Of a stretch of DNA of 44,149 nucleotides, positions 16,204 to 34,606 are shown piece by piece (positions within the stretch are counted from its first letter, which is position 1; each line of letters opens with the position of its first letter). Both the position numbers and the translations under genes were made by a program. The notes under the pieces are model-generated. The model made no database searches. It was not told the origin of the DNA and was given only the letters and a program-made list of their open reading frames with translations. This DNA comes from Campylobacteraceae bacterium (GTDB lineage Bacteria; Campylobacterota; Campylobacteria; Campylobacterales; Campylobacteraceae): positions 1-44,149 of the forward strand of contig JAISQB010000081.1 in the NCBI GenBank assembly GCA_031274495.1, given 5' to 3'.

Positions 16204-17136
16204 TTAATCTTCCGCCAACTTTTCCAGCAGCTCCCACGAAGGGACAAAAAAGAGCGTTCCTGTCACAGGCGTACTAAAGTCTAATAGTCTATCGTAATTG
16301 CCCGCTGGAGAGCCCTCAAACATATTTTCAAGCATCCTTCTTGTCGTCGAAAAAGTGCTCGCATAGCCTATGAAGTATGTGCCAAACTCGCCTTTGGATG
16401 GGTTGGCAAAGGGCATATTGGCGCGGATGATTTTGAGCTCGTTGCCCTCTTCGTCCGTTATATTTGTGACCGCGTTGTGCGCGTTGGCGGGCTTCACATC
16501 ATCGCCAAGCTCCTCATCCGTGTAGCGCCTGCGCCCTATCACCTTCTCTTGTTCGGGAAGCGGGAGTTCGTTCCACGCTCTCATATCGTGCAGATATTTT
16601 TGCACAAACGCGTAGGAGCCACCCTTAAAATACTCATCCTCGTCCCCTATCACGCCAAAGCTCACCGCGTCGTCATTTTCGGGGTTTTCAGTGCCGTCCA
16701 CAAAACCTATGATAGTCCTGCCGTCAAAATACCTAAACCCGTGCACCTCGTCTATATGGTAAACCGCCCCCTCCAGCTTTGCACTTATGATAGACGCCAG
16801 TTCATACGCCACATCCATCTGTGAAGCGCGTATATGAAAAAACAGATCCCCTCTTGTAGATACCGCCGTATGTTTTGCCCCCTTTATCTCTTTAAACACC
16901 TCAAGCTCTTTCGGACGCGGCTCATCCGCAAAAAGCTCGCCCCACACCTCAGCCCCAAAGCCAAAAACAGCGCTTGGGTTGCTGTCAGGATATCGCTTCC
17001 TCATACTGCGCACGATAGCGGCAAACTCACCACACAAATCCTTCACCGCACTCTTCGCCTCCTCGCCCTCATTCAATCCATACACCATAAAAATCGCACT
17101 CACCCCCGGCGCGTTGGTAACATCCTGACTGCCCAT
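16204..17136 (-). CDS. DyP-type heme peroxidase
   Basis: A 310-residue protein of the bacterial DyP group (YfeX/TyrA-like length). The GxxDG motif is seen as GFVDGTENP with the catalytic Asp, the likely proximal heme His is in NAHNAVT and the distal Arg is in IIRANMPFANP. A ferredoxin-like repeat begins each half. The family oxidises dyes, phenols or heme-related substrates with H2O2. No twin-Arg leader, so it is cytosolic or encapsulated; no encapsulin gene is nearby. It heads a two-gene unit with the OYE gene. Confidence 0.93.
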   Translation of the reverse strand: MGSQDVTNAPGVSAIFMVYGLNEGEEAKSAVKDLCGEFAAIVRSMRKRYPDSNPSAVFGFGAEVWGELFADEPRPKELEVFKEIKGAKHTAVSTRGDLFFHIRASQMDVAYELASIISAKLEGAVYHIDEVHGFRYFDGRTIIGFVDGTENPENDDAVSFGVIGDEDEYFKGGSYAFVQKYLHDMRAWNELPLPEQEKVIGRRRYTDEELGDDVKPANAHNAVTNITDEEGNELKIIRANMPFANPSKGEFGTYFIGYASTFSTTRRMLENMFEGSPAGNYDRLLDFSTPVTGTLFFVPSWELLEKLAED

Positions 17137-17224
17137 TCACTGCTCCTGCTTGTAAGTTTTAAGTAAAGTCATTATAGTATAACAATTTTAAAAATAGAAA
17201 TAAAACAGATAATGGAGAAAAAAT

Positions 17225-17599
17225 ATGCGAAAGCTTGCGGTCTTGATGGCGCTCCTGCTTTGCGTAGGTTTGGCGCGAGAGATAGAGCTAAAAGATGGAG
17301 TGGATTCCAAAGATGTAGCACTAAAAGGCACCATCGCCCTAAAACAGTTCTACGGCGCCCCAAATTACGGCGAAACACCGGATATAGACAAAGTAGAAAA
17401 ACACTATTTCCTAACCCTCGACACCCCGCTTCCCGTAAAAATAAACGGCAAACCCCAAACCATAACCGAGCTTCAGATAATATCAGAAGACAAATACAAC
17501 GCAAACACCCCCTACACGCTACGCGGAAGACTATTCTTAGGACACAGCGGACACCACCACTCGAAGGTGTTGATAGCGGCGGATAAAATCGCGGAATAG
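17225..17599 (+). CDS. exported DUF4431-like protein
   Basis: A 124-residue protein with a signal peptide (MRKLAVLMALLLCVGLA). The mature part has the DUF4431 pattern: ALKGTIALKQFYGAPNYGETPD near the start, HYFLTLDTPLPV and, near the end, LRGRLFLGHSGHHHSKVLI with the conserved HSGHHHS cluster, which could bind metal. Function is not known; the family is periplasmic and beta-rich. It is convergent with the MFS gene, with one base between the stops. The ATG follows GGAGAAAAAAT. Confidence 0.8.
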   Translation: MRKLAVLMALLLCVGLAREIELKDGVDSKDVALKGTIALKQFYGAPNYGETPDIDKVEKHYFLTLDTPLPVKINGKPQTITELQIISEDKYNANTPYTLRGRLFLGHSGHHHSKVLIAADKIAE

Positions 17600-17600
17600 A

Positions 17601-18872
17601 TCACGCCTTGGTCTGCTTTTCCGTCAAGCTGTCAATTCCATAAAAAATAGGGCGGGTAAAAACTGCGATGGCTATCATTATGAAAGCCGCCACGTAAAAT
17701 AAAAGATATGCGTGCGCTCCTATTTTTTCAAAAATTAAGCCATATATAAATTGACCAAGAGGCGCCGCGCACATACAAAGACAGATGAAGCACGCAATGA
17801 CTTTTCCGATTAAATCTTTTGGCGTTAAAATTTGCAAATATGAGAGCATTTGGATTTGAAATACCGTTGACAGCGCCACTAAAAGACCGCCCCCGATAAC
17901 TAAGACGATGTAGATTCCTACAGCGCTATTTAGCATTTGCAACGCAACTCCTCCTATGAGTATCGATAAGGCGCAGCCGATTATAAAAAGCGGACTTATC
18001 TTTGCTTTCAACCTCTTTGATAACACTCCGGCGAGCAAACCTCCCAGCACCGCGCCCGCTCCAAGCACACCCTGCGCGTATCCGTATAGCTGATTTGCGG
18101 CGCTTTCGCTAAAGCCCAAACGCTGTGTAATCAAAACCGGATGTCCGATTAGAACCAGCGAAGTCAGCAACAGATTTATCGAAGCAAATATGGTTGATAC
18201 TTTCCATAGAACGGGCTCTTCTCTAAACATAAAGTGAAAGCTTTTCTTTAAGTCGTTAAAACCGATGGCAAAAATATTCCCGCTTGTTTGCCTCTTTTCA
18301 AAAGGAATGTGAATGAAAATCTCCATCACCGCGGAGGCAAAAAAGCAGGCGATGCTTAATGCCAAAATAGTCGTTAAGCCAAAAAACGACAACAGTATAC
18401 CACCCATTACCGGTCCTGCCATACTTGCAACGGAGTTGATCATATTGACAATCGAGTTCCCCTGCATAAGGCGACTTTTGTCAACTAACGCCGGTATGCT
18501 TGCGCTAACCGCAGGTTGATATACGCCTTGTATGCCGTATAAAATCATCATTGTAATCGCCATAAGAGGCACAATGGCTAATTTTCCCGCCAACAGATAA
18601 AAGAGGAAAATAAGAGCCGCCGTGCCAAAGTCCAGTATCACCATAATGTTGCGCTTATTGACACGGTCGGCGATAATGCCACCTATGGGGAACAGCAAAA
18701 GCATAGGGATAAAAGAGACCGCCAATATCGTTCCAAATAGTGCGGACGAACCTGTTTGGTTTAACAGGTAAAGCGGAAGCGCATACCGCAATATTTGATT
18801 GCCGAATATTGAGATGATCTGACCTATCGCGACAAGTGTAAAATCTTTTGAGAATATCGTTTTTTCATTCAC
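17601..18872 (-). CDS. MFS transporter, probable drug exporter
   Basis: A 423-residue protein with about 12 membrane helices and the MFS loop IGGIIADRVNKRN after helix 2. I start it at the GTG of VNEKTIFSKDFTLV; it overlaps the marR stop by eight bases, which suits co-translation. The longer frame upstream only reads the MarR gene in another phase. The sequence, especially FTLVAIGQIISIFGNQILRYALPLYLLNQTGSSALFG, is of the kind common in Clostridia and other Firmicutes, suggesting horizontal acquisition. Likely role: export of a toxic compound, controlled by the MarR protein. Confidence 0.88.
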   Translation of the reverse strand: MNEKTIFSKDFTLVAIGQIISIFGNQILRYALPLYLLNQTGSSALFGTILAVSFIPMLLLFPIGGIIADRVNKRNIMVILDFGTAALIFLFYLLAGKLAIVPLMAITMMILYGIQGVYQPAVSASIPALVDKSRLMQGNSIVNMINSVASMAGPVMGGILLSFFGLTTILALSIACFFASAVMEIFIHIPFEKRQTSGNIFAIGFNDLKKSFHFMFREEPVLWKVSTIFASINLLLTSLVLIGHPVLITQRLGFSESAANQLYGYAQGVLGAGAVLGGLLAGVLSKRLKAKISPLFIIGCALSILIGGVALQMLNSAVGIYIVLVIGGGLLVALSTVFQIQMLSYLQILTPKDLIGKVIACFICLCMCAAPLGQFIYGLIFEKIGAHAYLLFYVAAFIMIAIAVFTRPIFYGIDSLTEKQTKA

Positions 18873-19410
18873 GGTTGCGGGTTCTTCTTTTGATGTAATT
18901 TTGATGATATTCAAGCACATCATCGTTTTTATTTGCGCGGTCATTGATGTGTTCTTGGATGCTTGCCTGTTTTGCGCCGTCGAATTGATACAGCTTTTCC
19001 AAAAGCGTACACAAGTTTGCCAAATCCTCCGTTGTAAAATCTTGGAAAATATCTGCCATAAACTCGTCAGTTCGCTCTGAACACGCGCTAAAAACCCGCT
19101 CCCCCTCCGGCGTAATCGAAACATCAACCGCGCGTTTATCCCGCTTGCTTGGCGCGGTAGATAGATATCCTTTTTTCTCCATAGCCTCGACAATCTGCTT
19201 TGCGCTCTGCTTGGTAGTCCCCAATGTTCTTGCGATATGATTAATCGTCGCTTTTCCTTCAGGCGCGTGGAAGATAGCCGGAATCGCCAACATTTGACGA
19301 ATTGTCAAATCCTGCAAATATTTATCGCCCTGTATTTGCAACTTGTTTGCGACGGAAAATAGCGTCGAAAGAGCTTGTTGTGCAAAAAATAGATCCTGTG
19401 CTGCGTCCAT
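18865..19410 (-). CDS. MarR-family transcriptional regulator
   Basis: A 181-residue winged-helix regulator: dimer helices at both ends, recognition region INHIARTLGTTKQSAKQIVEAMEKKGYL (about 56-83) and the wing APSKRDKRAVDVSITPEGE. MarR proteins are released from DNA by drugs or phenols. It is the first gene of a unit with the MFS exporter. Two copies of the same operator-like sequence flank its promoter, so autorepression is likely. The C-terminal stretch after residue 150 is basic and unusually long. Confidence 0.92.
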   Translation of the reverse strand: MDAAQDLFFAQQALSTLFSVANKLQIQGDKYLQDLTIRQMLAIPAIFHAPEGKATINHIARTLGTTKQSAKQIVEAMEKKGYLSTAPSKRDKRAVDVSITPEGERVFSACSERTDEFMADIFQDFTTEDLANLCTLLEKLYQFDGAKQASIQEHINDRANKNDDVLEYHQNYIKRRTRNRE

Positions 19411-19429
19411 ATGGTCTGCCTCCTATCAA

Positions 19430-19495
19430 TTAGACATTATACTGTCTGACTGAAACTATAGCACACATTTTGATAATTGTCAATATACTGTCTAA
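19430..19495 (-). promoter_or_regulatory. sigma-70 promoter with two MarR-type operators
   Basis: On the minus strand TTGACA (19483-19478) and TATAGT (19460-19455) are separated by exactly 17 bases. The sequences TTAGACAGTATATTGACAA (19495-19477, over the -35) and TCAGACAGTATAATGTCTAA (19449-19430, just after the start point) share T-x-AGACAGTATA-x-TG. The second is itself an imperfect palindrome. This is the classical layout of a self-repressed marR operon. The perfect -35 is unusual for Campylobacterota. Confidence 0.75.
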
Positions 19496-19554
19496 TTTTT
19501 AAAAAGATTTGGCAAAAACGGTTCTCGCGCTTTATTCTCGTCAAGCTTTAACGT

Positions 19555-19797
19555 TTGAGTGTTCAGGAAGAAAAGAAATACTCTATCATTTTTTATTGTT
19601 CTAAGGCTTTTTGGATTCCCATTTTCAAGGAAACATTTTGCCAAGGCAAAAGCGCTACGCTTGTTTTCGCGGGAATGGCGGAAGGGATAATGTTTTTGGA
19701 GATTTCATTTGCAGATATGATGAAAGGAAACATATCAATTTGTCTTTACTGTCCAAAAACAGAAATTGGCGGTGAAAAGTGTGTGGTTAAAAAATGA
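19555..19797 (+). CDS. uncertain small open frame
   Basis: An 80-residue frame starting at a TTG without a clear ribosome site. The product would be hydrophobic with four Cys and ends in a basic stretch. Codon use resembles the neighbouring marR/MFS region more than the core genes, so it may be a remnant of the same acquired segment. I recognise no family and would not be surprised if it were not expressed. Confidence 0.25.
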   Translation: MSVQEEKKYSIIFYCSKAFWIPIFKETFCQGKSATLVFAGMAEGIMFLEISFADMMKGNISICLYCPKTEIGGEKCVVKK

Positions 19798-19815
19798 TGT
19801 GGCAAGTGAAAAAGG

Positions 19816-19892
19816 TGGTATCCCGAACGCGATTCGAACGCGTGGCCTTCAGATTAGGAATCTGACGCTCTATCCAGCTGAGCTATCGGGAC
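19816..19892 (-). tRNA. tRNA-Arg (anticodon CCT)
   Basis: A 77-base cloverleaf with encoded CCA. Acceptor arms GTCCCGA / TCGGGAT, anticodon stem TCAGA / TCTGA around TTCCTAA, and T arm with TTCGAAT. The anticodon CCT reads AGG. The 3' end faces the acquired marR-MFS segment. Confidence 0.97.
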
Positions 19893-19930
19893 ACTTGCAA
19901 ACGGCGGCGATTTTATGAAGGGGGGGGTGA

Positions 19931-19958
19931 GAGTTTTAAGGGCGAATCCTTAAAACTC
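19931..19958 (-). terminator. perfect 11-bp hairpin downstream of fusA
   Basis: GAGTTTTAAGG and CCTTAAAACTC form a perfect 11-base-pair stem with a six-base loop, 13 bases after the fusA stop. No T-run follows on the minus strand, so it may slow or end transcription without being a textbook terminator. A run of eight G lies just beyond it (19920-19927). Confidence 0.55.
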
Positions 19959-19970
19959 CACCGACTATTT

Positions 19971-22049
19971 TTAGCCTTTTCTCTTTTTGATTATCTCTTC
20001 GGAGACATTTTTAGGCACTTCTTGGTAGTGGTCGAACTCCATAGTGTATGTCGCTCTTCCTTGTGTCTGGCTTCTTAAGTCTGTTGAGTAGCCAAACATC
20101 GTAGCGAGCGGGCAGAATGCGTTTACTATCTTTAGTCCGCTTCTGTCGTCCATAGAGTTGATTTGTCCGCGGCGGCGGTTCAAGTCGCCGATAACATCGC
20201 CCATAAAATCTTCAGGCGTTTCAACTTCTACCTTCATAATAGGCTCTAAGATGATAGGGCTTGCTTTTCTGGCGCCCTCTTTGAAGCCCATAGAGGCGGC
20301 AAGTTTAAATGCCATCTCCGATGAATCGACCTCGTGGTAAGTTCCGTCGTACAAAGTGACCTGTACATCTTCGACTGGGTAGCCCGCCAAAACACCGCTT
20401 TGGAGCGCCTCTTGGCAGCCTTTATCGACTGCGGGGATATACTCTTTTGGTACAACGCCGCCTTTGATATCGTTGATAAATTTATATCCGCTGCCCGGTT
20501 CCATCGGCTCAAGTTTTAAAAATACGTGTCCGTATTGACCGCGTCCGCCTGATTGCTTGGCGTATTTGTACTCTTGGTTGACCGCGTTTTTGATAGTTTC
20601 GCGGTAGGCAACTTGTGGCTGACCAACTTCGGCTTCTACTTTGAACTCTCTTAACATTCTATCTACGATAATTTCAAGGTGCAGCTCGCCCATACCTGAA
20701 ATGATAGTCTGTCCGCTCTCTTCGTCCGTTTCGACTCTAAAGGAAGGGTCTTCTTGGGCTAATTTTTGAAGCGCGATACCCATCTTCTCTTGGTCTGCTT
20801 TGGTTTTAGGCTCGACCGCAACGGAGATGACCGGTTTTGGGAACTCCATCTTCTCTAAGATAACTTTATCTTTTTCGCCCGCCAAAGTGTCGCCCGTTAG
20901 CGTGTCTTTAAGACCCACTACAGTTCCTATCTCGCCTGCGTAAAGCTCTTTAATCTCTTCTCTTTTGTTTGCGTGCATTCTAAGAAGACGACCTATCCTC
21001 TCTTTTTTGCCTTTTGTCGTGTTAAGCGCGTAGCTTCCGCTCTCGAGGATACCTCTATAGACGCGTACGAACGCCAACTGTCCCACAAATGGGTCAGTCA
21101 TAATCTTAAACGCCAAAGCGGCAAATTCGCCGTTATCGGTTGAGTGTACTGTCGTTTCAGTGCCGTCTTCGTATTGACCTTTGATAGCTTGAACCTCAGT
21201 AGGTGCGGGTAGATAGTCCACGACCGCGTCAAGCATAGGCTGGATGCCTTTGTTTTTAAATGATGTGCCGCAAGTCATAGGGACGATTGACATATCGTGG
21301 CAGCCCGCTTTGATGCCCGCTTTTATCTCTTCGGTGGTAAGCTCTTCGCCGCCAAGGTATTTTTCCATCAACTCTTCGCTCGTCTCGGCAATCGCTTCAA
21401 CAAGTCTGTCTCTATACTCTTTAGCTTTGTCCAATAGGTTCGCAGGTATCTCTTCTACTTCGTATTTTGAGCCCAAAGATGCCTCGTCTTCCCAAACAAG
21501 CGCTTTCATCTCGACTAAATCTATAACGCCTTTGAAGTTATCTTCCGCGCCGATTGGAATTTGTATCGGGACAGGGTTTGATTTGAGTCTGTCTTTTATC
21601 TGCTTTTCTACTTTGTAAAAGTCTGCGCCGACTCTGTCCATTTTATTGACATAGACCATTCTTGGGACGTGATATCTGTTCGCTTGTCGCCAAACGGTCT
21701 CTGATTGAGGTTGGACGCCGCCTACGGCGCAAAATACCGCTACAGCTCCGTCAAGCACGCGCATAGAGCGCTCAACTTCTATCGTAAAGTCAACGTGGCC
21801 CGGAGTGTCGATAACATTTATCTGATAATCTTTCCACACACATGTAACAGCCGCAGAGGTTATCGTGATACCCCTCTCTTTCTCCTGCTCCATCCAATCC
21901 GTCGTAGCGGCGCCGTCGTGAACTTCGCCGATTTTATGTGACATACCCGTATAGTATAAAATACGCTCGGTCGTTGTAGTTTTACCCGCGTCGATGTGCG
22001 CGGCAATTCCGATATTTCGGACTCTTTCGATTGGTGTCTTTCTTGCCAT
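19971..22049 (-). CDS. fusA: translation elongation factor G
   Basis: A 692-residue GTPase of full length. The G1 motif [10 protein letters not shown] (about 17-26), the switch region [17 protein letters not shown] and [10 protein letters not shown] are all visible, followed by domains II-V ending in the conserved [20 protein letters not shown]. It drives translocation of tRNA and mRNA and, with RRF, ribosome recycling. It is the last gene of the rpsL-rpsG-fusA unit. Confidence 0.99.
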   Translation of the reverse strand: MARKTPIERVRNIGIAAHIDAGKTTTTERILYYTGMSHKIGEVHDGAATTDWMEQEKERGITITSAAVTCVWKDYQINVIDTPGHVDFTIEVERSMRVLDGAVAVFCAVGGVQPQSETVWRQANRYHVPRMVYVNKMDRVGADFYKVEKQIKDRLKSNPVPIQIPIGAEDNFKGVIDLVEMKALVWEDEASLGSKYEVEEIPANLLDKAKEYRDRLVEAIAETSEELMEKYLGGEELTTEEIKAGIKAGCHDMSIVPMTCGTSFKNKGIQPMLDAVVDYLPAPTEVQAIKGQYEDGTETTVHSTDNGEFAALAFKIMTDPFVGQLAFVRVYRGILESGSYALNTTKGKKERIGRLLRMHANKREEIKELYAGEIGTVVGLKDTLTGDTLAGEKDKVILEKMEFPKPVISVAVEPKTKADQEKMGIALQKLAQEDPSFRVETDEESGQTIISGMGELHLEIIVDRMLREFKVEAEVGQPQVAYRETIKNAVNQEYKYAKQSGGRGQYGHVFLKLEPMEPGSGYKFINDIKGGVVPKEYIPAVDKGCQEALQSGVLAGYPVEDVQVTLYDGTYHEVDSSEMAFKLAASMGFKEGARKASPIILEPIMKVEVETPEDFMGDVIGDLNRRRGQINSMDDRSGLKIVNAFCPLATMFGYSTDLRSQTQGRATYTMEFDHYQEVPKNVSEEIIKKRKG

Positions 22050-22128
22050 TTGTCAGTCCTTATTTTGTTTTAGAATATTTGCAAGAAAAGCAGCCGATAA
22101 TAAACAAGGGCTGCTTTAACATAAGTTT

Positions 22129-22629
<501 letters not shown>

Positions 22630-22683
22630 TTACTCAAACGCTGCCAAAAGAGACGGCGCGCCTGTGGTTAAATTTACTTGTAA

Positions 22684-23067
22684 TTATTTAGCCGCCGCTT
22701 TTGGTTTTTTAGTACCGTATTTGCTTCGACTTACCTTTCTGTTCGCGACTCCTGCCGTATCAAGCGCGCCTCGCACGATGTGATATTTAACGCCGGGTAA
22801 GTCTTTTACCCTTCCGCCTCTTACCAATACTATGGAGTGCTCTTGAAGGTTGTGACCTTCGCCGCCGATGTAACTAATAACTTCAAAACCGCTCGTAAGT
22901 CTTACTTTGGCAACTTTACGAAGAGCTGAGTTTGGTTTTTTCGGAGTCGTAGTATAGACTCTCGTGCAAACTCCGCGTCTTTGCGGGCATTTTTTAAGAG
23001 CGGGGGATTTGGACTTTTTGGTCGCCTTCTCGCGCTCTTTTCTTATCAACTGGTTGATAGTTGGCAC
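22684..23067 (-). CDS. rpsL: 30S ribosomal protein S12
   Basis: A 127-residue protein beginning [14 protein letters not shown]. The decoding-site loop [18 protein letters not shown] is intact, with Lys at the streptomycin-sensitive position 43 region, and the second loop [15 protein letters not shown] has the usual Lys-Asp-Leu-Pro. The protein checks codon-anticodon pairing in the A site. It is first in the str-type unit; the rpoC terminator lies upstream. Confidence 0.99.
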   Translation of the reverse strand: MPTINQLIRKEREKATKKSKSPALKKCPQRRGVCTRVYTTTPKKPNSALRKVAKVRLTSGFEVISYIGGEGHNLQEHSIVLVRGGRVKDLPGVKYHIVRGALDTAGVANRKVSRSKYGTKKPKAAAK

Positions 23068-23091
23068 ACTGTTTCCTTTTCTTAATATAGT

Positions 23092-23116
23092 GGTATTTTC
23101 CGTATAGAAAAATACC
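23092..23116 (-). promoter_or_regulatory. stem-loop in the rpsL leader
   Basis: GGTATTTT and AAAATACC form a perfect eight-base-pair stem with a nine-base loop, 25 bases upstream of the rpsL start. It is in the right place to control the rpsL-rpsG-fusA mRNA, but I do not recognise a known r-protein binding site. Confidence 0.45.
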
Positions 23117-23140
23117 CGTGATTTTATTTAAAAAATGCTT

Positions 23141-23176
23141 AAAAAAAGGTTAAATTAAGTTTTTTAATTTAACCTT
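23141..23176 (-). terminator. intrinsic terminator of rpoC
   Basis: On the minus strand AAGGTTAAATTA pairs perfectly with TAATTTAACCTT (12 pairs, loop of seven), followed by a run of seven T. It begins six bases after the rpoC stop and separates the rpoBC unit from the rpsL unit. Confidence 0.9.
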
Positions 23177-23181
23177 CACCT

Positions 23182-31838
<8,657 letters not shown>

Positions 31839-31923
31839 TTACCTCGTAGTAAAAATTTGAAAAGAAATTGCGGCAATTGCTCTATATGGCAAGCAATCCG
31901 ATAACGGTTTTGTAATCTTGAAA

Positions 31924-31950
31924 CGAAAAGAGGGGCGTGCCCCCTTTTCG
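31924..31950 (-). promoter_or_regulatory. attenuator-like hairpin between rplL and rpoB
   Basis: On the minus strand CGAAAAGGGGGC pairs with GCCCCTCTTTTCG with one bulged or mismatched position and a two-to-three-base loop, starting about 19 bases after the rplL stop. It is followed by TTTCAAG, too short a T-run for full termination. In E. coli an attenuator at this place lowers rpoBC relative to the ribosomal genes. Confidence 0.65.
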
Positions 31951-31968
31951 CAAAATTTATAAACAAAG

Positions 31969-32346
31969 CTATTTAAGCTCGACTTTAGCGCCCGCTTCTT
32001 CAAGTTGTTTTTTAGCCTCTTCGGCATCAGCCTTGCTAACGCCCTCTTTGATAGTAGAAGGAGTTTGCTCTGTAGCGTCTTTTGCCTCTTTAAGACCAAG
32101 ACCTGTCAATGCTCTTACGACTTTGATAACATTGATCTTTTTGTCGCCTGCGTCAACAAGAACGACATTAAACTCTGTCTTCTCTTCAACAGCCGCTGCT
32201 GCGCCTGCTGCTGCGCCGGCACCTGCTACGACAACAGGAGCTGCCGATACGCCGAATTTTTCCTCGAACTCTTTTACAAGAGCGCTTAATTCCAAAACGC
32301 TTAGGTTAGAGATAAACTCTAAAACATCTTCTTTAGTAATTGCCAT
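31969..32346 (-). CDS. rplL: 50S ribosomal protein L7/L12
   Basis: A 125-residue acidic stalk protein: N-terminal dimer domain ([20 protein letters not shown]), Ala/Gly hinge ([14 protein letters not shown]) and C-terminal factor-binding domain ([19 protein letters not shown]). It recruits and activates EF-Tu and EF-G. It follows rplJ by 36 bases. Confidence 0.99.
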   Translation of the reverse strand: MAITKEDVLEFISNLSVLELSALVKEFEEKFGVSAAPVVVAGAGAAAGAAAAVEEKTEFNVVLVDAGDKKINVIKVVRALTGLGLKEAKDATEQTPSTIKEGVSKADAEEAKKQLEEAGAKVELK

Positions 32347-32382
32347 TTTTAATTCTCCTTAATATTAAACCCAAATTTCCGC

Positions 32383-32871
32383 TTACGCAGATTGTTCTTT
32401 TTTAGCTCTGAGAGCATCTAAGCCGATAGTAAAATTTGTAATCGGCGCGTTCCAAACTTGTAACAACATAGCAAGCAATTCATTGCGTGAAGGCATTTTT
32501 GCAAGCTCTTCGATTCTTGAGGCGTCGACTTTTTCATTGCCCACGAATGCGGATTTGACGACGAACGACTCTTTATCTATCGCTTTTATGAAGTTTGTTA
32601 CAACTTTACTGACACTAAGTTGATCTTCGCCCCAAATAAATATATTTGTATCTTTTAAGCCAAGGTCTTCTATCTGTGCGTTTTTCATAGCGATGTCGGC
32701 AAGTGTGTTTTTGATCACTTGAACTTTGACATTTGCCGTGCGGGCAGCTATTCTTAACACTTCGATAGATTTGACATTTAACCCTTTGTAGTTACAAACT
32801 ACTATCGCGTCGGAAGATTTAAACTCGTCTGTAAGTAAATTTACTAATTGAACTTTCTCTTCTTTGGTCAC
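32383..32871 (-). CDS. rplJ: 50S ribosomal protein L10
   Basis: A 162-residue protein with the RNA-binding N-terminus ([34 protein letters not shown]) and a C-terminal helix that holds L7/L12 dimers. The start is a GTG after AAAGGAG. The 155-base leader upstream contains an L10-leader-like structure, so the protein probably represses its own mRNA with L7/L12. Confidence 0.98.
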   Translation of the reverse strand: MTKEEKVQLVNLLTDEFKSSDAIVVCNYKGLNVKSIEVLRIAARTANVKVQVIKNTLADIAMKNAQIEDLGLKDTNIFIWGEDQLSVSKVVTNFIKAIDKESFVVKSAFVGNEKVDASRIEELAKMPSRNELLAMLLQVWNAPITNFTIGLDALRAKKEQSA

Positions 32872-32884
32872 TTTTTCTCCTTTC

Positions 32885-32985
32885 CGACCGGTGATTTCAA
32901 GCAGAGTAGAGATTGCTCCCAGATTAAGCTTTCGCCTCTGCTGTCTCCAATCAAAGATATACCGCTGCGGGTATTTTGTAGTTAT
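32885..32985 (-). ncRNA. ribosomal protein L10 leader
   Basis: The minus strand between rplA and rplJ carries the recognisable segments of the L10 leader: GGAGACAGCAGAGGCGAAAG, CTTAATCTGGGAGCAATCTC and TACTCTGCTTGAAATCACCGG. GCAGAG and CTCTGC can pair and the internal GGCGAAAGCTTAAT resembles the kink-turn/L10 site. Binding of L10(L12)4 here blocks rplJ translation. Boundaries are approximate. Confidence 0.75.
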
Positions 32986-33026
32986 TAATGAAAAATAGAG
33001 CGCATTTTCGCACTCTATCTCTTAGA

Positions 33027-33731
33027 CTATCTTAAATCCATCAACTCTTGAGTTTCAAGAGCGATAGACGGACTCATAGTAAGCGACAACGCTGCAGACT
33101 TTATGTATCTTCCTTTTGAAGTAGAAGGTTTGTGTTTATTGATAGCCTTGACGAATGTTGAAACATTGTCGAGTATCTGCTCTTCGGTAAAGCTTACTTT
33201 GCCAAGTCCTGCGTGAATGTTACCTTGTTTATCAACGCGGAAGTTTACCTGTCCGCCTTTTGCGTTTTCAATAGCTTTTGCGACATCCATCGTAACAGTG
33301 CCTGTTTTTGGGTTTGGCATCAAGCCTTTAGGTCCCAAAAGGCGTCCCACTTTTCCGACAAGTCCCATCATATTCGGAGTTGCGATAAGAACATCAAAGT
33401 TGAAAACTCCTTTGCTTATCTCATCTATCAAATCCTCTGCACCTACGATATCGGCTCCGGCATTTTTAGCCTCGTCTGCTTTGATATCTTTCGCGATGAC
33501 GCCGACTCTTACGGTCTTGCCGGTACCGGCTGGAAGCACTACAGAGCCTCTTACCATCTGGTCTGCGTGTCTTGGGTCAACATTTAACTTTAGCGCTATC
33601 TCGACTGTTTCGTCAAATTTTGCGGATTTTAACTCTCTTACTGTTTTTACACCCTCTGCAAGCGCGTACTCTTTTTTGTTATCGACTTTTGACAGCAACT
33701 CTTGAAATCTTTTTGAAATCTTCTTCGACAT
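33027..33731 (-). CDS. rplA: 50S ribosomal protein L1
   Basis: A 234-residue protein of full length with the family signature ([18 protein letters not shown]) and the two-domain arrangement. L1 forms the L1 stalk and moves deacylated tRNA to the E site; in many bacteria it represses its own operon. It is preceded by a 221-base leader with a hairpin shared with rplK. Confidence 0.99.
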   Translation of the reverse strand: MSKKISKRFQELLSKVDNKKEYALAEGVKTVRELKSAKFDETVEIALKLNVDPRHADQMVRGSVVLPAGTGKTVRVGVIAKDIKADEAKNAGADIVGAEDLIDEISKGVFNFDVLIATPNMMGLVGKVGRLLGPKGLMPNPKTGTVTMDVAKAIENAKGGQVNFRVDKQGNIHAGLGKVSFTEEQILDNVSTFVKAINKHKPSTSKGRYIKSAALSLTMSPSIALETQELMDLR

Positions 33732-33735
33732 ATCT

Positions 33736-33780
33736 ATTACTCCCGTTTTAGTTCCCGATGTATGGAAACCATTTTATTTT
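33736..33780 (-). promoter_or_regulatory. rplA leader element, matched to the rplK leader
   Basis: Minus strand: AAAAATAAAAT, then GGTTTCC (33770-33764), a seven-base loop, GGGAACT (33756-33750), AAAA and the ribosome site GGAGTAAT (33743-33736). The arms can form seven pairs with two G-U. The same order occurs before rplK. The rest of the 221-base leader also holds GC-rich segments of unknown role. Confidence 0.6.
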
Positions 33781-33952
33781 TGACTTTGCCGACGAACCTT
33801 TTGCCCGTGAAAGATAAAAGGTGTCTTTGCAACAAGGGTTTTGACCCTTGACCTCCTAAAACACATAAATCTGAATTTCTATGTGGTTTGGGCGGTTTTT
33901 GTCTGCCACCCCGTACCTAAGTTGACCTTAAGCGGCGGCGGTCAGGGGTTAT

Positions 33953-34378
33953 TTAATCAACTACTTCTATACCTATACTTCTTGCAGAACCCGCGATAAT
34001 CTTCGCAGCCTGCTCCTTATCATTTGTGTTCAAATCAACGATTTTTCTATCAACAATCTCAAGAACTTGAGCTTTTGTTATCTTTGCAACTTTGTTTTTC
34101 AAAGGATTCTCGGAACCTTTTGTAATGCCGGCGGCTTTTTTAATCAAATCCGTCGCAGGCGGCTGCTTTGTGATAAAAGTAAAACTCTTATCGGCATATA
34201 CCGTGATGATAACAGGGATATTAAATCCCGCCAAATCTTTTGTTCTCTCGTTAAAAGCTTTACAAAACTCCATAATATTAACGCCACGCTGACCAAGAGC
34301 GGGACCAACAGGAGGCGATGGATTTGCTTTTCCTGCCGCTATTTGTAATTTAATCTCGCCAATTACTTTCTTTGCCAT
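33953..34378 (-). CDS. rplK: 50S ribosomal protein L11
   Basis: A 141-residue protein of standard length: [20 protein letters not shown] (N-terminal domain with the proline hinge), [19 protein letters not shown], and an RNA-binding C-terminus ending [12 protein letters not shown]. It forms the GTPase-associated centre with the stalk and senses uncharged tRNA via RelA. It lies 228 bases after nusG. Confidence 0.99.
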   Translation of the reverse strand: MAKKVIGEIKLQIAAGKANPSPPVGPALGQRGVNIMEFCKAFNERTKDLAGFNIPVIITVYADKSFTFITKQPPATDLIKKAAGITKGSENPLKNKVAKITKAQVLEIVDRKIVDLNTNDKEQAAKIIAGSARSIGIEVVD

Positions 34379-34381
34379 AAC

Positions 34382-34431
34382 ATTACTCCAATTTTTTGGT
34401 TCCCAAAAAGATTAAGAACCCTTTTATTTTT
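34382..34431 (-). promoter_or_regulatory. rplK leader element, matched to the rplA leader
   Basis: Minus strand: AAAAATAAAAG, then GGTTCTT (34420-34414), a nine-base loop, GGGAACC (34404-34398), AAAAAA and the ribosome site GGAGTAAT (34389-34382). The arms form seven pairs including two G-U. Repetition of this order before rplA suggests one shared regulator. Confidence 0.6.
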
Positions 34432-34606
34432 CACAAACGGACTCTACTTACATAAAGCCCATCTTCGCGATAAAAGAGATAACCCTTTTTTCGCTTTCCT
34501 GCCATAAACGGATAAAACACTTACAAGCGCAAGCTCAAGTTTTCTTTCGCGCGCTTAATGAATTTGGCTTTGCAAGGTTGTCATAAACCCGCTAAAAGCC
34601 CGCCTT

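Noticed and set aside
17601-19193. A 530-residue version of the MFS protein
   Set aside because: Its first ~107 residues read the marR gene in another phase. The GTG at 18872 gives the normal MFS length and the usual N-terminus.
19816-19892. A possible attachment site at the tRNA-Arg 3' end
   Set aside because: I searched by eye for a copy of the tRNA 3' end near 17.5-17.7 kb and elsewhere on that side and found none; no integrase is present.
19920-19927. A run of eight G as a possible phase-variation tract
   Set aside because: It is intergenic, short, and outside any promoter or reading frame I can support.
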